Origin: Synechococcus sp. UW140
Lineage (GTDB): Bacteria; Cyanobacteriota; Cyanobacteriia; PCC-6307; Cyanobiaceae
Direction: 5' to 3'
DNA: 41,708 nt
Assembly: GCA_945878795.1 (NCBI GenBank)
Contig: CAMDWF010000001.1
Location: forward strand, 1-41,708
The notes beneath the pieces are model-generated. The model made no database searches. It saw only the letters and a list, made by a program, of their open reading frames with translations, and was not told where the DNA came from. How positions within the stretch are numbered: the stretch's first letter is position 1; every line of letters begins with the position of its first letter. Positions 20,301 to 26,600 of this stretch are shown here, piece by piece. The position numbers were made by a program, and so were the translations under genes.

Positions 20301-22604
20301 CCAACGGGTGTCACGGCTGTGAACACGATTGCTGGCATTACCAATGGTTTGGTGACAGCGTCTGTAAGTGGCAGTGCAGCTCAGCTTGCACTGCTGACGA
20401 CAACGGCGACGGACTTGATTGCGGTGACGATCACAGACTCGACGGTTGCGACGATTGCTGAGCTGAAGGCGATCAACAGCAAGACAGCTGGAATTATCAC
20501 GCTGAACGCTGAATCGATTGCGGCCAGCTGGGTTGATACCGCCTCGAACTTGCTCGATGCACTTGAGGGCCTCACTTCTTTGACTGGATTGATTGCGGTA
20601 TCGGCGTTGCCTGCAGGAGCCGCTGGTGTGGGTGCGTTGAACACAATCGCTGGCACTACCAATGGTTTGGTGACAGCGTCTGTAAGTGGCAGTGCAGCTG
20701 AGCTGGCACTGCTGACGACAACGGCGACGGACCTTGTGGCCGCAACGATCACGGGCGACGCGGTTGCAACGGTTGAACAGCTGAAGATGATCAACAGCAA
20801 GACAGCTGGAGTTATCACGCTGAACGCTGCATCGATTGGCAATGCCTGGAGTGATACGGCAGCGAATCTGAGCGAAGCGTTTGCAGGGATCACGAGCGTG
20901 ACCGGAACGATCACGGCGACGGCAGTTCCTGAAGGACCAACGGGTGTCACGGCTGTGAACACGATTGCTGGTATCACCAATGGTGTGGTGACCGCGTCTG
21001 TGAGCGGCAGTGCAGCGGAGCTGGCACTGCTGACGACAGGTGCAACGGATGCAATTGGCGTGACGATCACCGGCGCCACGGTTGCAACGATCACTGAGCT
21101 GAAGGCGATCAACAGCAAGACAGCTGGAATTATCACGCTGAACGCTGCATCGATTGGCAATGCCTGGAGTGATACGGCAGCGAATCTGAGCGAAGCGTTT
21201 GCAGGGATCACGAGCGTGACCGGAACGATTGCGGTGACGGATTCTCAGACCGGAGCAACGGGTGTCACGGCTGTGAACACGATTGCTGGTATCACCAATG
21301 GTGTGGTGACAGCGTCTGTGAGCGGCAGTGCAGCTCAGCTTGCACTGCTGACAACAGCACCCTCAGACAACTTGGCAGTAACCATCACGGATACGGCATC
21401 AGTGGCCCAAGTGAATTCGATCGATGCCGCCACCAGTGGCGTGGTAACTGCAACCCTGAACCCTGGAACACTGGACAGTTTTGCTTCGCTCACAGGAACT
21501 GGCAACGCTTACACCATCACCATCAACGACTCACAAGGATCGACCTTCTCTGCTAGTGCCCTTGCTGCTTTAGGCGGCAAGACCACTGCGCCCGTTACAG
21601 TCAATAGTCCCGTTACTGTTACAGGTACCGTAGATGAGGTTGTAGGAGCCGTAGTGACGGCAACAACAAAAGTGAATCTCCCTGCGTCTACAACCATCAA
21701 CGCAACTGGCTACACGGGCCAAGATCTCACCGCAATTAGCGCCGCTAATTACACGCTTAATGTAAGTGCTTCTACTTCCGACTCTTCTGCAATTAGTGCT
21801 GCTTTCACGGACGGCAAACTTGTTAGCGCTGATGTCGTTACCCTCACTGCTGCCTCGGGTGCTCAAACCGCCAACCTGAGGACCCTTGCAAATCTAGGAT
21901 CTGATTTAGATCGTTTCCTGATTGATGCTGATACCAATAATTCAGTTCTGTCTGTAAGGCTTTCTGAGACGCTTTCAAAATCAAGCGCTCTTGATATACG
22001 CCTCGATGGTGGGGACGGCACTAATGCTGTCGGCGATCCGGCCTGGTCGAAGGACACCATCCTCCTAGAGTCAAATCTGACGGGAGCAACTACGGGATCT
22101 ACTCCCTACACCAACGAAACCTGGTCGGGCCTTGGGCTTGGTGGTGCCAACATCTACAACTTTGTTTCCAATAAAGACTCGTTTGGAGTTGTTGACTCAT
22201 CAGGTGCGCTTGTTTTCACGAGCTGGAAGCTGGGCTTGCCTACGGGCGGTGCTTTTACGACAGACGGAAGGGTCTTCCTAGATGTGTCCGGCTTTGTAGA
22301 TATCAATTCTGTTCAAGAAATAAGGAATTATATTGGCGATGAAATGGTGAGATCTAATTCTGGATTTGACTCCGGATTTGCTTTGCTCGGCCGTGACGCT
22401 GATGGGCAGGTTGATATTGGTATTTTCCATGCCAAGTGGCTTGGTGCTAGTAACGGTGTTCCGGAATCCGATAGTTCTCAATTAAAGGTCACCCGCCTCG
22501 CTGTTCTCCAAAATGTCAATGTGGAGGCAACAGTTGGTTTGACCAGTGCTCTTCAGGCTCCCAACTTCATCGCTACCTCGCTACCAACCGGCCTCGGCTC
22601 CTAA
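8346..22604 (+). CDS. Giant repetitive surface/secreted protein (4752 aa)
   Basis: One uninterrupted frame encodes a protein of roughly 480 kDa, rich in Ala, Ser, Thr, Leu and Val, poor in Cys, Lys and aromatics, and built almost wholly of predicted beta-strand repeats. In order it shows: an N-terminal region of unknown fold (1-270); two 90-residue repeats (about 275-445); four 19-residue repeats (453-516); a long degenerate array with the pattern D-x3-I-x3-L...LDxRV...L-x3-QL (about 550-2390); a region of Y-x-G-Q-D-L-S-x-I repeats (about 2480-3650); five 106-residue repeats (3816-4345); and a less GC-rich C-terminal module without glycine-rich calcium repeats. There is no Sec signal peptide or membrane anchor. 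Adjacency to ABC and HlyD genes suggests export by type I secretion to the cell surface or medium. Similar repeat-built giants (SwmB type) occur in marine Synechococcus, but orthology is not claimed. Exact function is unknown; adhesion, surface-layer or motility roles are possible. Confidence 0.85.
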   Translation: MALSYSTLVVTLAGLQLQNLQQVITARGIDRVLVVDTPSGFSSTSGIAAVSAAANLRSAPSGQLSQSQAPGLSFAFAGGENSVTLSAAGYGALGKAGFTFVQDPGLDSFSSTVVLNAASLAQGSTITQTNARALSTELLAEGEAGVKELANSALFNGTASDLYFNPSVSLANKPALSVAGGIAGAGILSDFGGSVRVNVNASEFASLAQAKVSTPSLPIQVSDPANLTVDDAPAAQTTANGLNTLLKPLTNSSYVPGSSVLPANLLTARAASFQVDTLTLGGTFEVGDVVSAVVNNTTVSVNAASTTRSAIASQLVAEITANSTVAAAVTASTNGDVVTLTAKAAGTPFTVSSATAANRPSVAQVSGLTLTGTYEVGDVVSAVVNGTTVSVNAASTTLSAIASQLAAAITANSTVAAAVTASTNGDVVTLTAKAAGTPFTVSATAANKAGGTDTTQAVAAATSTANVVVGSNTTQAVAAATPTANVVVGSNTTQAVAAATPTANVVVGSDTTQAIARSSASPILNTIALTPALLDALFASNQRAGDWAPTGDSSTNDIGKYAFAGDVELTVSQFRALPQEGAVAPNSSILTLKGTSAELTLVLEEARLQRTAAGASRLDSVNRILITDAAPLVLSAETFAALDQASLRTSLDNQAGITKVERLVSPAQGTTPAVFAVAAITIAANGTSGGTANLTNLQTLGITQRDNPSTTNANEADLLSTALPGTPVGANLINQVKEIELQFNLTTWLTTPAEKASILRLQASLPSGTKLTLNPDNTSGPLSASQAGEVIAAFPPNSALQVKPNSINISESVGTSLQALFTANALDSSLGGLVGSVSGPAGSVTLNGNQLNSVLSGGIQPQQRLFILRDTAAGIGAFIKTATDGSTAGTQLSLAGVQSISRTDSGAPIPVTVREFEFLRTQQASGLTLPNSLLQIVDSNANIQSFIDTAFNGSSLRSGYNLAALAGFTTVANGIPDASLVDINTQQLLAVNAQRTSGLNFAPGSFRLVDTSANLQAAVTALAAGSATNDLTLVKSLATGSGRTATPFFAALSAAQVVTLNTYLAAQPASATSTQIRRVPAAIVNLNDTAANINNLLINATDTTPLELGFLWRIIGSETGATIELSYSQFQALRGTSNLTSLSKALGLTSIEIVVTGSGEELQQLFATYGTDFSNLEANISFRISDGAEVKLNASQLDKLDGRIEGAVVVADTNANLEKVFDNAIPTSVKTFQLLDGSGNIVDVDRDGSLDGDTITLTVNGLAGLPGYLDANVVLRDTDENIERRLRSDLDYRVSRIEVSGSGINSESALNLRIGQLERLLDNGVEIATGVSIILDPRDTLEINALAASGLPAGFQGKLVIADDGDALRSLFDGIWNIPAGATTVQLRSLDNAPLQLNVAQLEQLVGSYPAFSGAIELIDGKVELGQYINGNPALIDPRVVSISVEGFELPDGAGGQRLLLTASQLSELQVIEGQLGIKLFEGTINLDQTSFSAATLLPSDSRLELTAAQVNAKLQALLNSVNDQIRPDLDALKASIIAVDSSNDSQPGGVSVIERLNQLAAQVTKLDRETVTVAELRTLLADPSVPANDRFTIADTNAAIRSLLSGAAANTLALTRVSRLIPTQSADAALTLSISELEVLLPGVVVENLVVADSASEILSRWDSTTKSFDLDPRVDAVRVASAGLQPEALELTVEQYQSISGLMPEGRFVLTDSSSNLLAQLRVARDERVVAIEPTGSANQPGVLSISNDADLALLPEVIGTIALTTTSARLADLVRSSEFNLSEFSSLASSDGQLLSVDAETLALLPGNLHIVGGLVLRDSAGDVAEVLSNPLDRRLVGIESRSGELILSVRQLQQLETLESNLEVTLRDDSDAITAYLAAGLPSLAVHTISVSNGDRLNLSSDSFANLLAAEGIAASRLYAGQIQLSTASEQVDFVPTQLADTRVTGLSVSGTDQLVLKVSELERLGTAFGGKVILEDSLAAIKAALASPLDSRVQALRAVDLQTNGLVPIILDANQLANVPSPLQSSITVVESVAGINRLLGSPQNTSYRLQVQDSGLVLSAEQFQNLGTVQLVKRDGSPAQIILRDTAQDIAGLIDIVPGAVLDPRILRLEPTNSNRLSLSLAQVANLPANRFSGNSIVVSDSVGNILTQLTSNAQGAPNLDARIQAFDLINGTQITLSASQFKSLQAAEDRLGYQLLSGPFKLQGLAGEEPAIADILDDQDSRVTVVSSPDIDQLILNSAQLRELGSAFSGNVILQDTAIGILDELTRSLDSRVIDIRTIGVSELNLKARQLLNLPQDFQGKVILDDNLPNIRSFINKPFNLSEKLTLQLSVMQLAELTKQSVAESLLTGKGDLIVTGFDSTSSSTTALVNLPRTFSSIEVVLDSPQGGVLELDNTSNANTPLQNLGALIDPLRRNALVGSGSTEKLYANDKLTINPGESVRISTQNLFAKKLETLLAGASPSQSSNQPVGQLILSGYTDQDVSQLNGTLGITVEVYAGTPESPRLIDSRLLRGVQGNGVDSIVLATGGSYVISSNDAAELQTLLPAAPSGQQPQDAILKVTGYLGQDFRPLASRVGRIDIQVETTQALNQALLPDQANLWIYQQAELSATDAATLKNRLQNANEGIKDAAAGVVRVLGYTGQDLIAPSGSDFATSLNVVVEVAVADLSSSINRLAQADQVVLAPASQLRLTQQQAEELAGRLAAAGSGGSLRVVGYTGADLSAIASATAGATTVTLELASGQNWATESSKSPGQLQIFTQDADLIELASGSTLTLTADQAAALKGKLTGAGSLTITGYNAQDLTVPANAGFLGLSVTVETTAGSDISGGANLLKDVDVVKVGGNDVLTITASQADELKTKLLGVAPVQGETAGQVVVKSYAGGDLSAIADQSASSLDVKLQIASGTSFTADAGFVTRVSDADVIELASGSTLTLTADQAAALKGKLTGAGSLTITGYNAQDLSSGASTLSVAAFLNSSVDLSAVTATNPLGLASDSNDTVVIGANGALIINAAQAVSLADNLLLAAPGQNSGSVTIRNYTGQDLSAIQDAVAQGLTINLEISSAVDLRAVNAASYLADVDRITVAPGGELAIDNSNYAAITGKFQGGSQQGVLNVVNIDPTAGLQALKTAYPNLTIDVTLKNGTQASPAKESFSGGAADANLSVVRNIYVPQYAELGLTFSGAVVDRAGTFNGSEPDYPMEFIKKVPGQEPGTLNVVMSDYTAVQASVASAGLQQLLAFQAAGNYTLKIDLPATVSLTLDASDVDLFDQNLSGAGSLVVNSYAGQDISRLAATLASVTINVANGTTAVLPSASRLPVITSGLVTLNVGANATLVVESEQAEPLRLSNQRLVLSNTSTLAIQAGSLNRFGAITAPTGSVVELLNYTGSSQVLTKASDATLHAVIGQPGTAATITLDSIDSLIDKLSVSQGSTLTIGNTVSGAGIDIDVVRGQLSATAAFLSGKSIDGADSLKVDLGESFGQITVRDLQRTTNLAQIDGGYTVRAEVSAATATDPDFAFDAVGFNAIDQYLITSAGTVLATAAELNGKQVAPATGLEANAVTFTVGAYTSQSLQGLDSGLVVDVTTANGATLEAGKLSNADTITVAGSTSSTVSAADADTFGSKLRGDGTLNVIGYTDQYLSDITTAKIGVTTVDGVTLAASKLTSVDTVTVVGVNNVSAAEALAFAPTFGGTGTLRVTEALASAEQLKVLNTKSTALINAASVTSITGAAADLAAIYTAASTEISGLDNEAVTLSTDPSTAELKAISTRNSGTITFSGPSGYGLALPGSAADVAAALSGTFAAPFTGSVTITDSTVATIAELKAINSKTAGVITLNAESIAASWVDTASNLLVALEGLTSLTGLIAVSALPAGAAGVGALNTIAGTTNGLVTASVSGSAAQLALLTTTATDLIAVTITDSTVATVEQLKTINGKTAGIITLNAASIGNAWSDTAANLNEAFAGITSVTGTITATAVPEGPTGVTAVNTIAGITNGLVTASVSGSAAQLALLTTTATDLIAVTITDSTVATIAELKAINSKTAGIITLNAESIAASWVDTASNLLDALEGLTSLTGLIAVSALPAGAAGVGALNTIAGTTNGLVTASVSGSAAELALLTTTATDLVAATITGDAVATVEQLKMINSKTAGVITLNAASIGNAWSDTAANLSEAFAGITSVTGTITATAVPEGPTGVTAVNTIAGITNGVVTASVSGSAAELALLTTGATDAIGVTITGATVATITELKAINSKTAGIITLNAASIGNAWSDTAANLSEAFAGITSVTGTIAVTDSQTGATGVTAVNTIAGITNGVVTASVSGSAAQLALLTTAPSDNLAVTITDTASVAQVNSIDAATSGVVTATLNPGTLDSFASLTGTGNAYTITINDSQGSTFSASALAALGGKTTAPVTVNSPVTVTGTVDEVVGAVVTATTKVNLPASTTINATGYTGQDLTAISAANYTLNVSASTSDSSAISAAFTDGKLVSADVVTLTAASGAQTANLRTLANLGSDLDRFLIDADTNNSVLSVRLSETLSKSSALDIRLDGGDGTNAVGDPAWSKDTILLESNLTGATTGSTPYTNETWSGLGLGGANIYNFVSNKDSFGVVDSSGALVFTSWKLGLPTGGAFTTDGRVFLDVSGFVDINSVQEIRNYIGDEMVRSNSGFDSGFALLGRDADGQVDIGIFHAKWLGASNGVPESDSSQLKVTRLAVLQNVNVEATVGLTSALQAPNFIATSLPTGLGS
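9169..9690 (+). repeat. Pair of 270-bp direct repeats inside the giant gene
   Basis: Two 90-residue units read VDTLTLGGTFEVGDVVSAVV... and VSGLTLTGTYEVGDVVSAVV..., each followed by a near-identical VSVNAAST, ITANSTVAAAVTASTNGDVV and KAAGTPFTVS sequence. Corresponding GAGGTGGGCGATG strings begin at 9198 and 9468, exactly 270 bp apart. High nucleotide identity over most of the unit suggests a recent in-frame duplication. Confidence 0.9.
9702..9893 (+). repeat. 57-bp tandem repeat array (about 3.4 units)
   Basis: The core TTQA(V/I)A recurs with its Gln codon at 9711, 9768, 9825 and 9882, giving an exact 57-bp, 19-residue period (TTQAVAAATPTANVVVGSN). Copies differ by only a few bases. The period is a multiple of three, so copy-number change would keep the frame open. 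It directly follows the 270-bp repeats and probably forms a flexible or beta-stalk linker. Confidence 0.92.
11560..15500 (+). repeat. Degenerate D-T-x-x-N-I / L-D-x-R-V / Q-L protein repeat array
   Basis: Across about 1300 residues the translation repeats, at roughly 60-80 residue spacing, a unit of the type [IV]-x-L-x-D-[ST]-x3-I-x3-L, then LDxRVxxI, then LxLxxxQLxxL, then FxGx[IV]. Examples are VVLRDTDENIERRL, VVADSASEILSRW, VLRDSAGDVAEVL, ILEDSLAAIKAAL, ILRDTAQDIAGLI and ILQDTAIGILDEL. Nucleotide identity between units is low, so this array is old compared with the 318-bp and 57-bp repeats. The boundaries are approximate, and similar units appear upstream from about 10000. Confidence 0.7.
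16658..16775 (+). repeat. 118-bp near-identical segment, copy 1
   Basis: This encodes IELASGSTLTLTADQAAALK and then GKLTGAGSLTITGYNAQDL. It is almost identical at the nucleotide level to 17135-17252 (one difference noted), 477 bp (159 codons) downstream. A divergent related unit lies between them. Confidence 0.88.
17135..17252 (+). repeat. 118-bp near-identical segment, copy 2
   Basis: This is the second copy of the segment at 16658-16775, offset by exactly 477 bp and in the same reading frame. The identity is far above that of the surrounding Y-x-G-Q-D-L repeats, indicating recent duplication or gene conversion. Confidence 0.88.
19791..21380 (+). repeat. Five tandem 318-bp repeats, with 636-bp higher-order order
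   Basis: Units begin at 19791, 20109, 20427, 20745 and 21063, each exactly 318 bp (106 codons). A decayed partial unit starts at 21381. Units 1 and 3 are one subtype (LNAESIAASWVDTASNLL ... LPAGAAGVGALNTIAG) and units 2 and 4 another (LNAASIGNAWSDTAANL ... VPEGPTGVTAVNTIAG), so 1-2 and 3-4 form a 636-bp duplication. Unit 5 starts like subtype A and continues as B, with a distinct TDSQTGATG insert. All share VTASVSGSAA(Q/E)LALLTT. Nearly all differences are scattered single bases. Confidence 0.95.
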
Positions 22605-22696
22605 CCATGCAAATCGCCCCTCCACGACGCCATCTGGCGCCGCGGTCGCGGCGTCGCAACAGTGCCCATACGCCTGCTCCGCTTTACACCCAACGG

Positions 22697-23665
22697 ATGA
22701 GTTCCACGCCCTGGCTGCAATTAGGCAACCGCACCCTCCATTTGGAGGAGCTGCCGGCTTTGCTCGAGCGCAGCCGCTTGCTCATCCCCCTGTTCCGTCG
22801 TTTGCTGCTGGAGGCTTGCATCGCTGGTGTGGCCGTCAGCACCGACGAGCAGATGGCCTTCCAGCAGCGGTTCTTGGCCCAGAACGGCATCGACTCCACT
22901 GAAAAACTGCAGGCCTGGTTGCAGAAGACCAACCTCACCGAGGAGCAGGCTTCCCGCAACATCCTGGAAGCCCTGCAACTGGAGACGTATAAGAACCAGC
23001 GCTTTGGTGCCGAGGTCGAAAAGATCTTTCTCGACACCAAGGAACAACGTGACCGGGTGGTCTATTCCCTATTGCGGGTGAAGGAGCAGGCCGCCGCCCG
23101 GGAACTGCACCTGCGCCTGGAGGAGGGTGATGCCACCTTCACCGATTTAAGCCAGGAGCATTCGGCCGGGCCCGAGCGGGAAACCGGCGGCCTGATTGGT
23201 CCCATTGCCATGGGGCGCCTCCATCCCCAGCTGGGGGAGTTGCTGCGTATCAGCAAGCCGGGCCAGCTGTGGCATCCCATGCCCATCGACGACTGGTGGG
23301 TGATCGTGCGGCTGGATAAGAAGTTGCCGGCCCAGTTGGATGCGGCGATGGAAACCACGATTCGAGAAGAGTGTTTTGAGCAGTGGTTGAAGCAGCAGCT
23401 GGATGTCCTTGAGCAGGCGTACACGCAAGCCGCGAGTCAAACCCCCAGATTCGAGCCGCCACAGCCGCCGATGCCTGCTCTGGAAGCACCACCCGGTCCA
23501 CCGCCGCCTCCCACACCAGATCTCCCCACTGCAGATCTAGCCAGTTCAGATCCTCCCAGTTCAGACCCTCCCAGTTCAGAGCCAATCCTTTCAGCTCCAC
23601 CTCCCGATGCCAGCGATGAGCCAGACCAACCAAGCCCCCGCCGCTTCTGGCCTTTTGGAGGTTGA
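22697..23665 (+). CDS. Parvulin-type peptidyl-prolyl cis-trans isomerase (PpiC/SurA-like)
   Basis: This likely 322-residue protein has an N-terminal helical part (about 1-115) and a PpiC rotamase domain (about 118-213). The domain contains RVVYSLLRVKEQAAARELHLRL, EEGDATFTDLSQEHSAGPERETGGLIGP and WWVIVRLDKK. A C-terminal proline/serine-rich tail (about 248-322) includes repeated PPSSDPPSSDP units and ends RRFWPFGG. Parvulins isomerise Xaa-Pro bonds and act as foldases or chaperones. Periplasmic SurA has a signal peptide. Here ATG 22697 gives MSSTPWLQLGNRTLHLEELP with none, so the protein would stay in the cytosol. The frame is open back to ATG 22607, adding 30 Arg/Pro-rich residues, and neither start has a clear ribosome site. 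It lies between two giant probable type I substrates and 4 bp before the next gene, suggesting a dedicated role in keeping substrates export-competent. That role is inference. Confidence 0.85.
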   Translation: MSSTPWLQLGNRTLHLEELPALLERSRLLIPLFRRLLLEACIAGVAVSTDEQMAFQQRFLAQNGIDSTEKLQAWLQKTNLTEEQASRNILEALQLETYKNQRFGAEVEKIFLDTKEQRDRVVYSLLRVKEQAAARELHLRLEEGDATFTDLSQEHSAGPERETGGLIGPIAMGRLHPQLGELLRISKPGQLWHPMPIDDWWVIVRLDKKLPAQLDAAMETTIREECFEQWLKQQLDVLEQAYTQAASQTPRFEPPQPPMPALEAPPGPPPPPTPDLPTADLASSDPPSSDPPSSEPILSAPPPDASDEPDQPSPRRFWPFGG

Positions 23666-23669
23666 TTCG

Positions 23670-26600
23670 ATGACCGCCACCACCCGACCCAGCTCCGCTT
23701 CCCAGCCCACTACCACCACCGCTACTGCCATGGCTTCCTTGAACATCGCCGCAACCACCACCTCCACCCTGGTTGCGCTCGATGCCAACCTGGCCGATCT
23801 GCCGGTGCTTCTTGCGGGGTTGAGTCCTGGGGCTGAGGCACTGCTGGTGCCCGCCGATGCGGATGCGATTGCGCTGATCACAGTGGCGTTGCAGACCAGT
23901 GGTGCCACCCGCCTGGCGTTGGTGGCCCACGGCGCGCCTGGCCAGGTGCTGCTCGGGGCCGGCGGCCTGGACGCGGCTGTGTTGGCGGCGCGTGGCGCTG
24001 AACTGAGCCAGTGGGGCTTAGAGCAGATTGATCTTTATGCTTGCCAGGTGGGTCAGGACCAAGCCTTTGTGCAGCAACTGTCCGAGCTGAGCGGCGCCGC
24101 GGTGGCCGCCAGCTCCGGTGTGGTGGGCCACAGCTCCCTTGGTGGCAGCTGGCAGCTGCAGGGCGCAGCCAATGGTGTGGTGCCGTTTAGTCGCGTAGCG
24201 CGAGAAGCTTGGGTTGTTGGGCTCGTTGACTATTTCTACAACAACATTGCTGCTGACGATAATGGCGATGGTTTGACGGCTGGTACAGCTAAGAAAACAT
24301 TCGGAGCCATCAAAGCCTTGGGTGGGGTCGACCTTTCTAACGACACAATTACTGTCGTCAACGGAGCCACGTTAACGGAGACTTTTGCCGAGCTTGATCG
24401 GGTCTCTTTGATTAAGAGGGAGGCAGATGGCAATGGTGCTGTTGTTGTTCAGATACCAGCGGCTTCCTCTGAGGCTGATCTGATTAACATCGCTTTGGAC
24501 GGTGCTGCTACTCCTTCTATTACGGCTTCATTCACTCAAACTCAGACTTTTACGGGCAATCTCCGAGGTTTTGCTGCGTCTATTTTGACCGGTGTTACCG
24601 TGACGGCTGCTGCCTCTCTGGTTTCCAGCGTTGTAGTTGATGGTCCAGGATCGCTATCGGTAGATGCTTCGGGTTTGGCTGATGATGGCACCCTTGACCT
24701 GCGTGGAAGTTCCAACAAGACCGTGACGGGTCTGGTTGCTGATCTGACCCTGGTGGCGTCCAACACGGGCACCACGGGTGTGACCACGGGTAATGCTGAT
24801 CTGACGATCACCGCCGATGCCGCAGCTGGTGCAACCACGATCAACGCGGCTGCCCTGGCCGATAACAAGACCCTCACCACTGCTGGTGCAGGTGCGTTCA
24901 CGGTGAATGGGCTGAAAGGTGATCTCAGCAATACCTCAACTGGTGCGGTCGCAGTCACGCTGGCTGACAACACCGACGGCAGCTACAGCGTTACCTCAAC
25001 CACTGCGATCACCGTTGATAACGGCACGGCACAGGATGTCGACACCATCACTCTTGCTGGTGCTGGTAACAAGACCGTGACGGGTCTGGTTGCTGATCTG
25101 ACCCTGGCGGCGTCCAACACGGGCACCACGGGTGTGACCACGGGTAATGCGTCGCTTTCCATCACGGCGAACGCTGCCGCTGGCAACCTCACCGTCGATG
25201 GAGCTGCTCTCACTGAGGAGAAGACACTGACCCTGGCCGGTGGCGCCAACGCCAAGACCGCCACGGTGAACAACCTGGTCGCTGATCTCGTCGCCACCAC
25301 CCTTGCTTCTGCACTGACGGTGGATCTGGCTGATGCACCCGGTGATGCCATCAGCATTACGACAGGTACCTTCACCACAACCCTCAACGACAGCGCTGCC
25401 GGTAACACCATCACCGTCGATGCTGCCGCAATCGCTGATGACGTCACCCTCACCACTGCTGGTGCAGGTGCCTTCACCATCAGCGGACTGCAAGGTGATC
25501 TGAATGCCTCTGCAGTCACAGGCACTGTCGATGTCACTGCCATTGATGCGGCAGGTCAGACAGTCGTAACTGGTGCAGGCAACGACACCATTCGTCTCGC
25601 TGCAAACCGCCTCTCCTCGGCCGACACCATCGACGGCAACGCCGGCACCGACACCCTGCAGCTCACGGGCGGCGACGCACTGACGTTGACCGACTTCGCA
25701 GGTGTTAGTGACATCGAGTCGATCGTCTTCAACAGCGGCATCTACACCATCAGTGCTGCCGACCTCGACTCGCTCACCGAGTCCCGCGTCACTGTCTCCA
25801 CCGGTTCCATACTGAATGTCACGGCGTACAGCGGCCAGAGCTTGCAGCTGCTGCAGAACGTGAGCGACACCACAGATGCCACGTTCAATCTCACCATCGC
25901 TGCAAATTCCCTCGGCTCGATCTTCGCATCGGCCACTAGCGCAACGCTGCAGTTAGATGCCAGTGCAACCCTGGCCATTGCCGACACGATTGACGCCTCT
26001 GCAACACCACTCACCTACGCCCAGGCTGCCGCGATCCGTGCTGTCAACAGCGATGTGTTGGCCAACTTCACCTTCTCCCTGGTGGATACGGCCCTCAACT
26101 TCAAGCAGGTGATCGATCAGGGTGGCAACAACGACATCCTCGACAAGGCCACCAAGATCACGGTGTCCAGTGGCAGCCTCACCTCGGCCGACATCACCCA
26201 GCTGGGCAAGGAACACGGTGCGACTGAAGCGTCCGCTACCTACAAAATCGTCTATGCCGTCGACGGCAGCACCAACCTGCTCACTGGCACCACCATTCAG
26301 CGCGACGACACCGCTCCCGATCTCCTCGACCGCGACATCTTCCTGCTGAACCAGGGTGCAAGCGGCACCGCCGGTGCCTACAAAAAGGGTGACACCATCA
26401 CCGTGGTGTTTGATCCCAGCCAGATCACCGATGCTGCCGATCTGGGTGCGGGCGCTGACCCTGATGCCAGCTCCGCCTTCCTCAACGGCGGCGACACGGT
26501 CCAGGTCGACTTCTCTGAATTCGGCCGCAGTGGCAACCTCGCCTTCTATATCGCCCCCACCGCCGGTGCCGCTGCAGCCCTGGTGGCCGCCAACACCGTC

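Noticed and set aside
20381..21211. Long minus-strand open frame of 276 codons inside the 318-bp repeats
   Set aside because: It mirrors the repeat unit of the sense gene, recurs because the repeats do, and its product has no independent domain or start signal. It is a shadow of the plus-strand gene.
8346..22604. Calling the giant gene swmB
   Set aside because: Repeat style and size recall SwmB, but without a search the shared features are low-complexity repeats that do not prove orthology.
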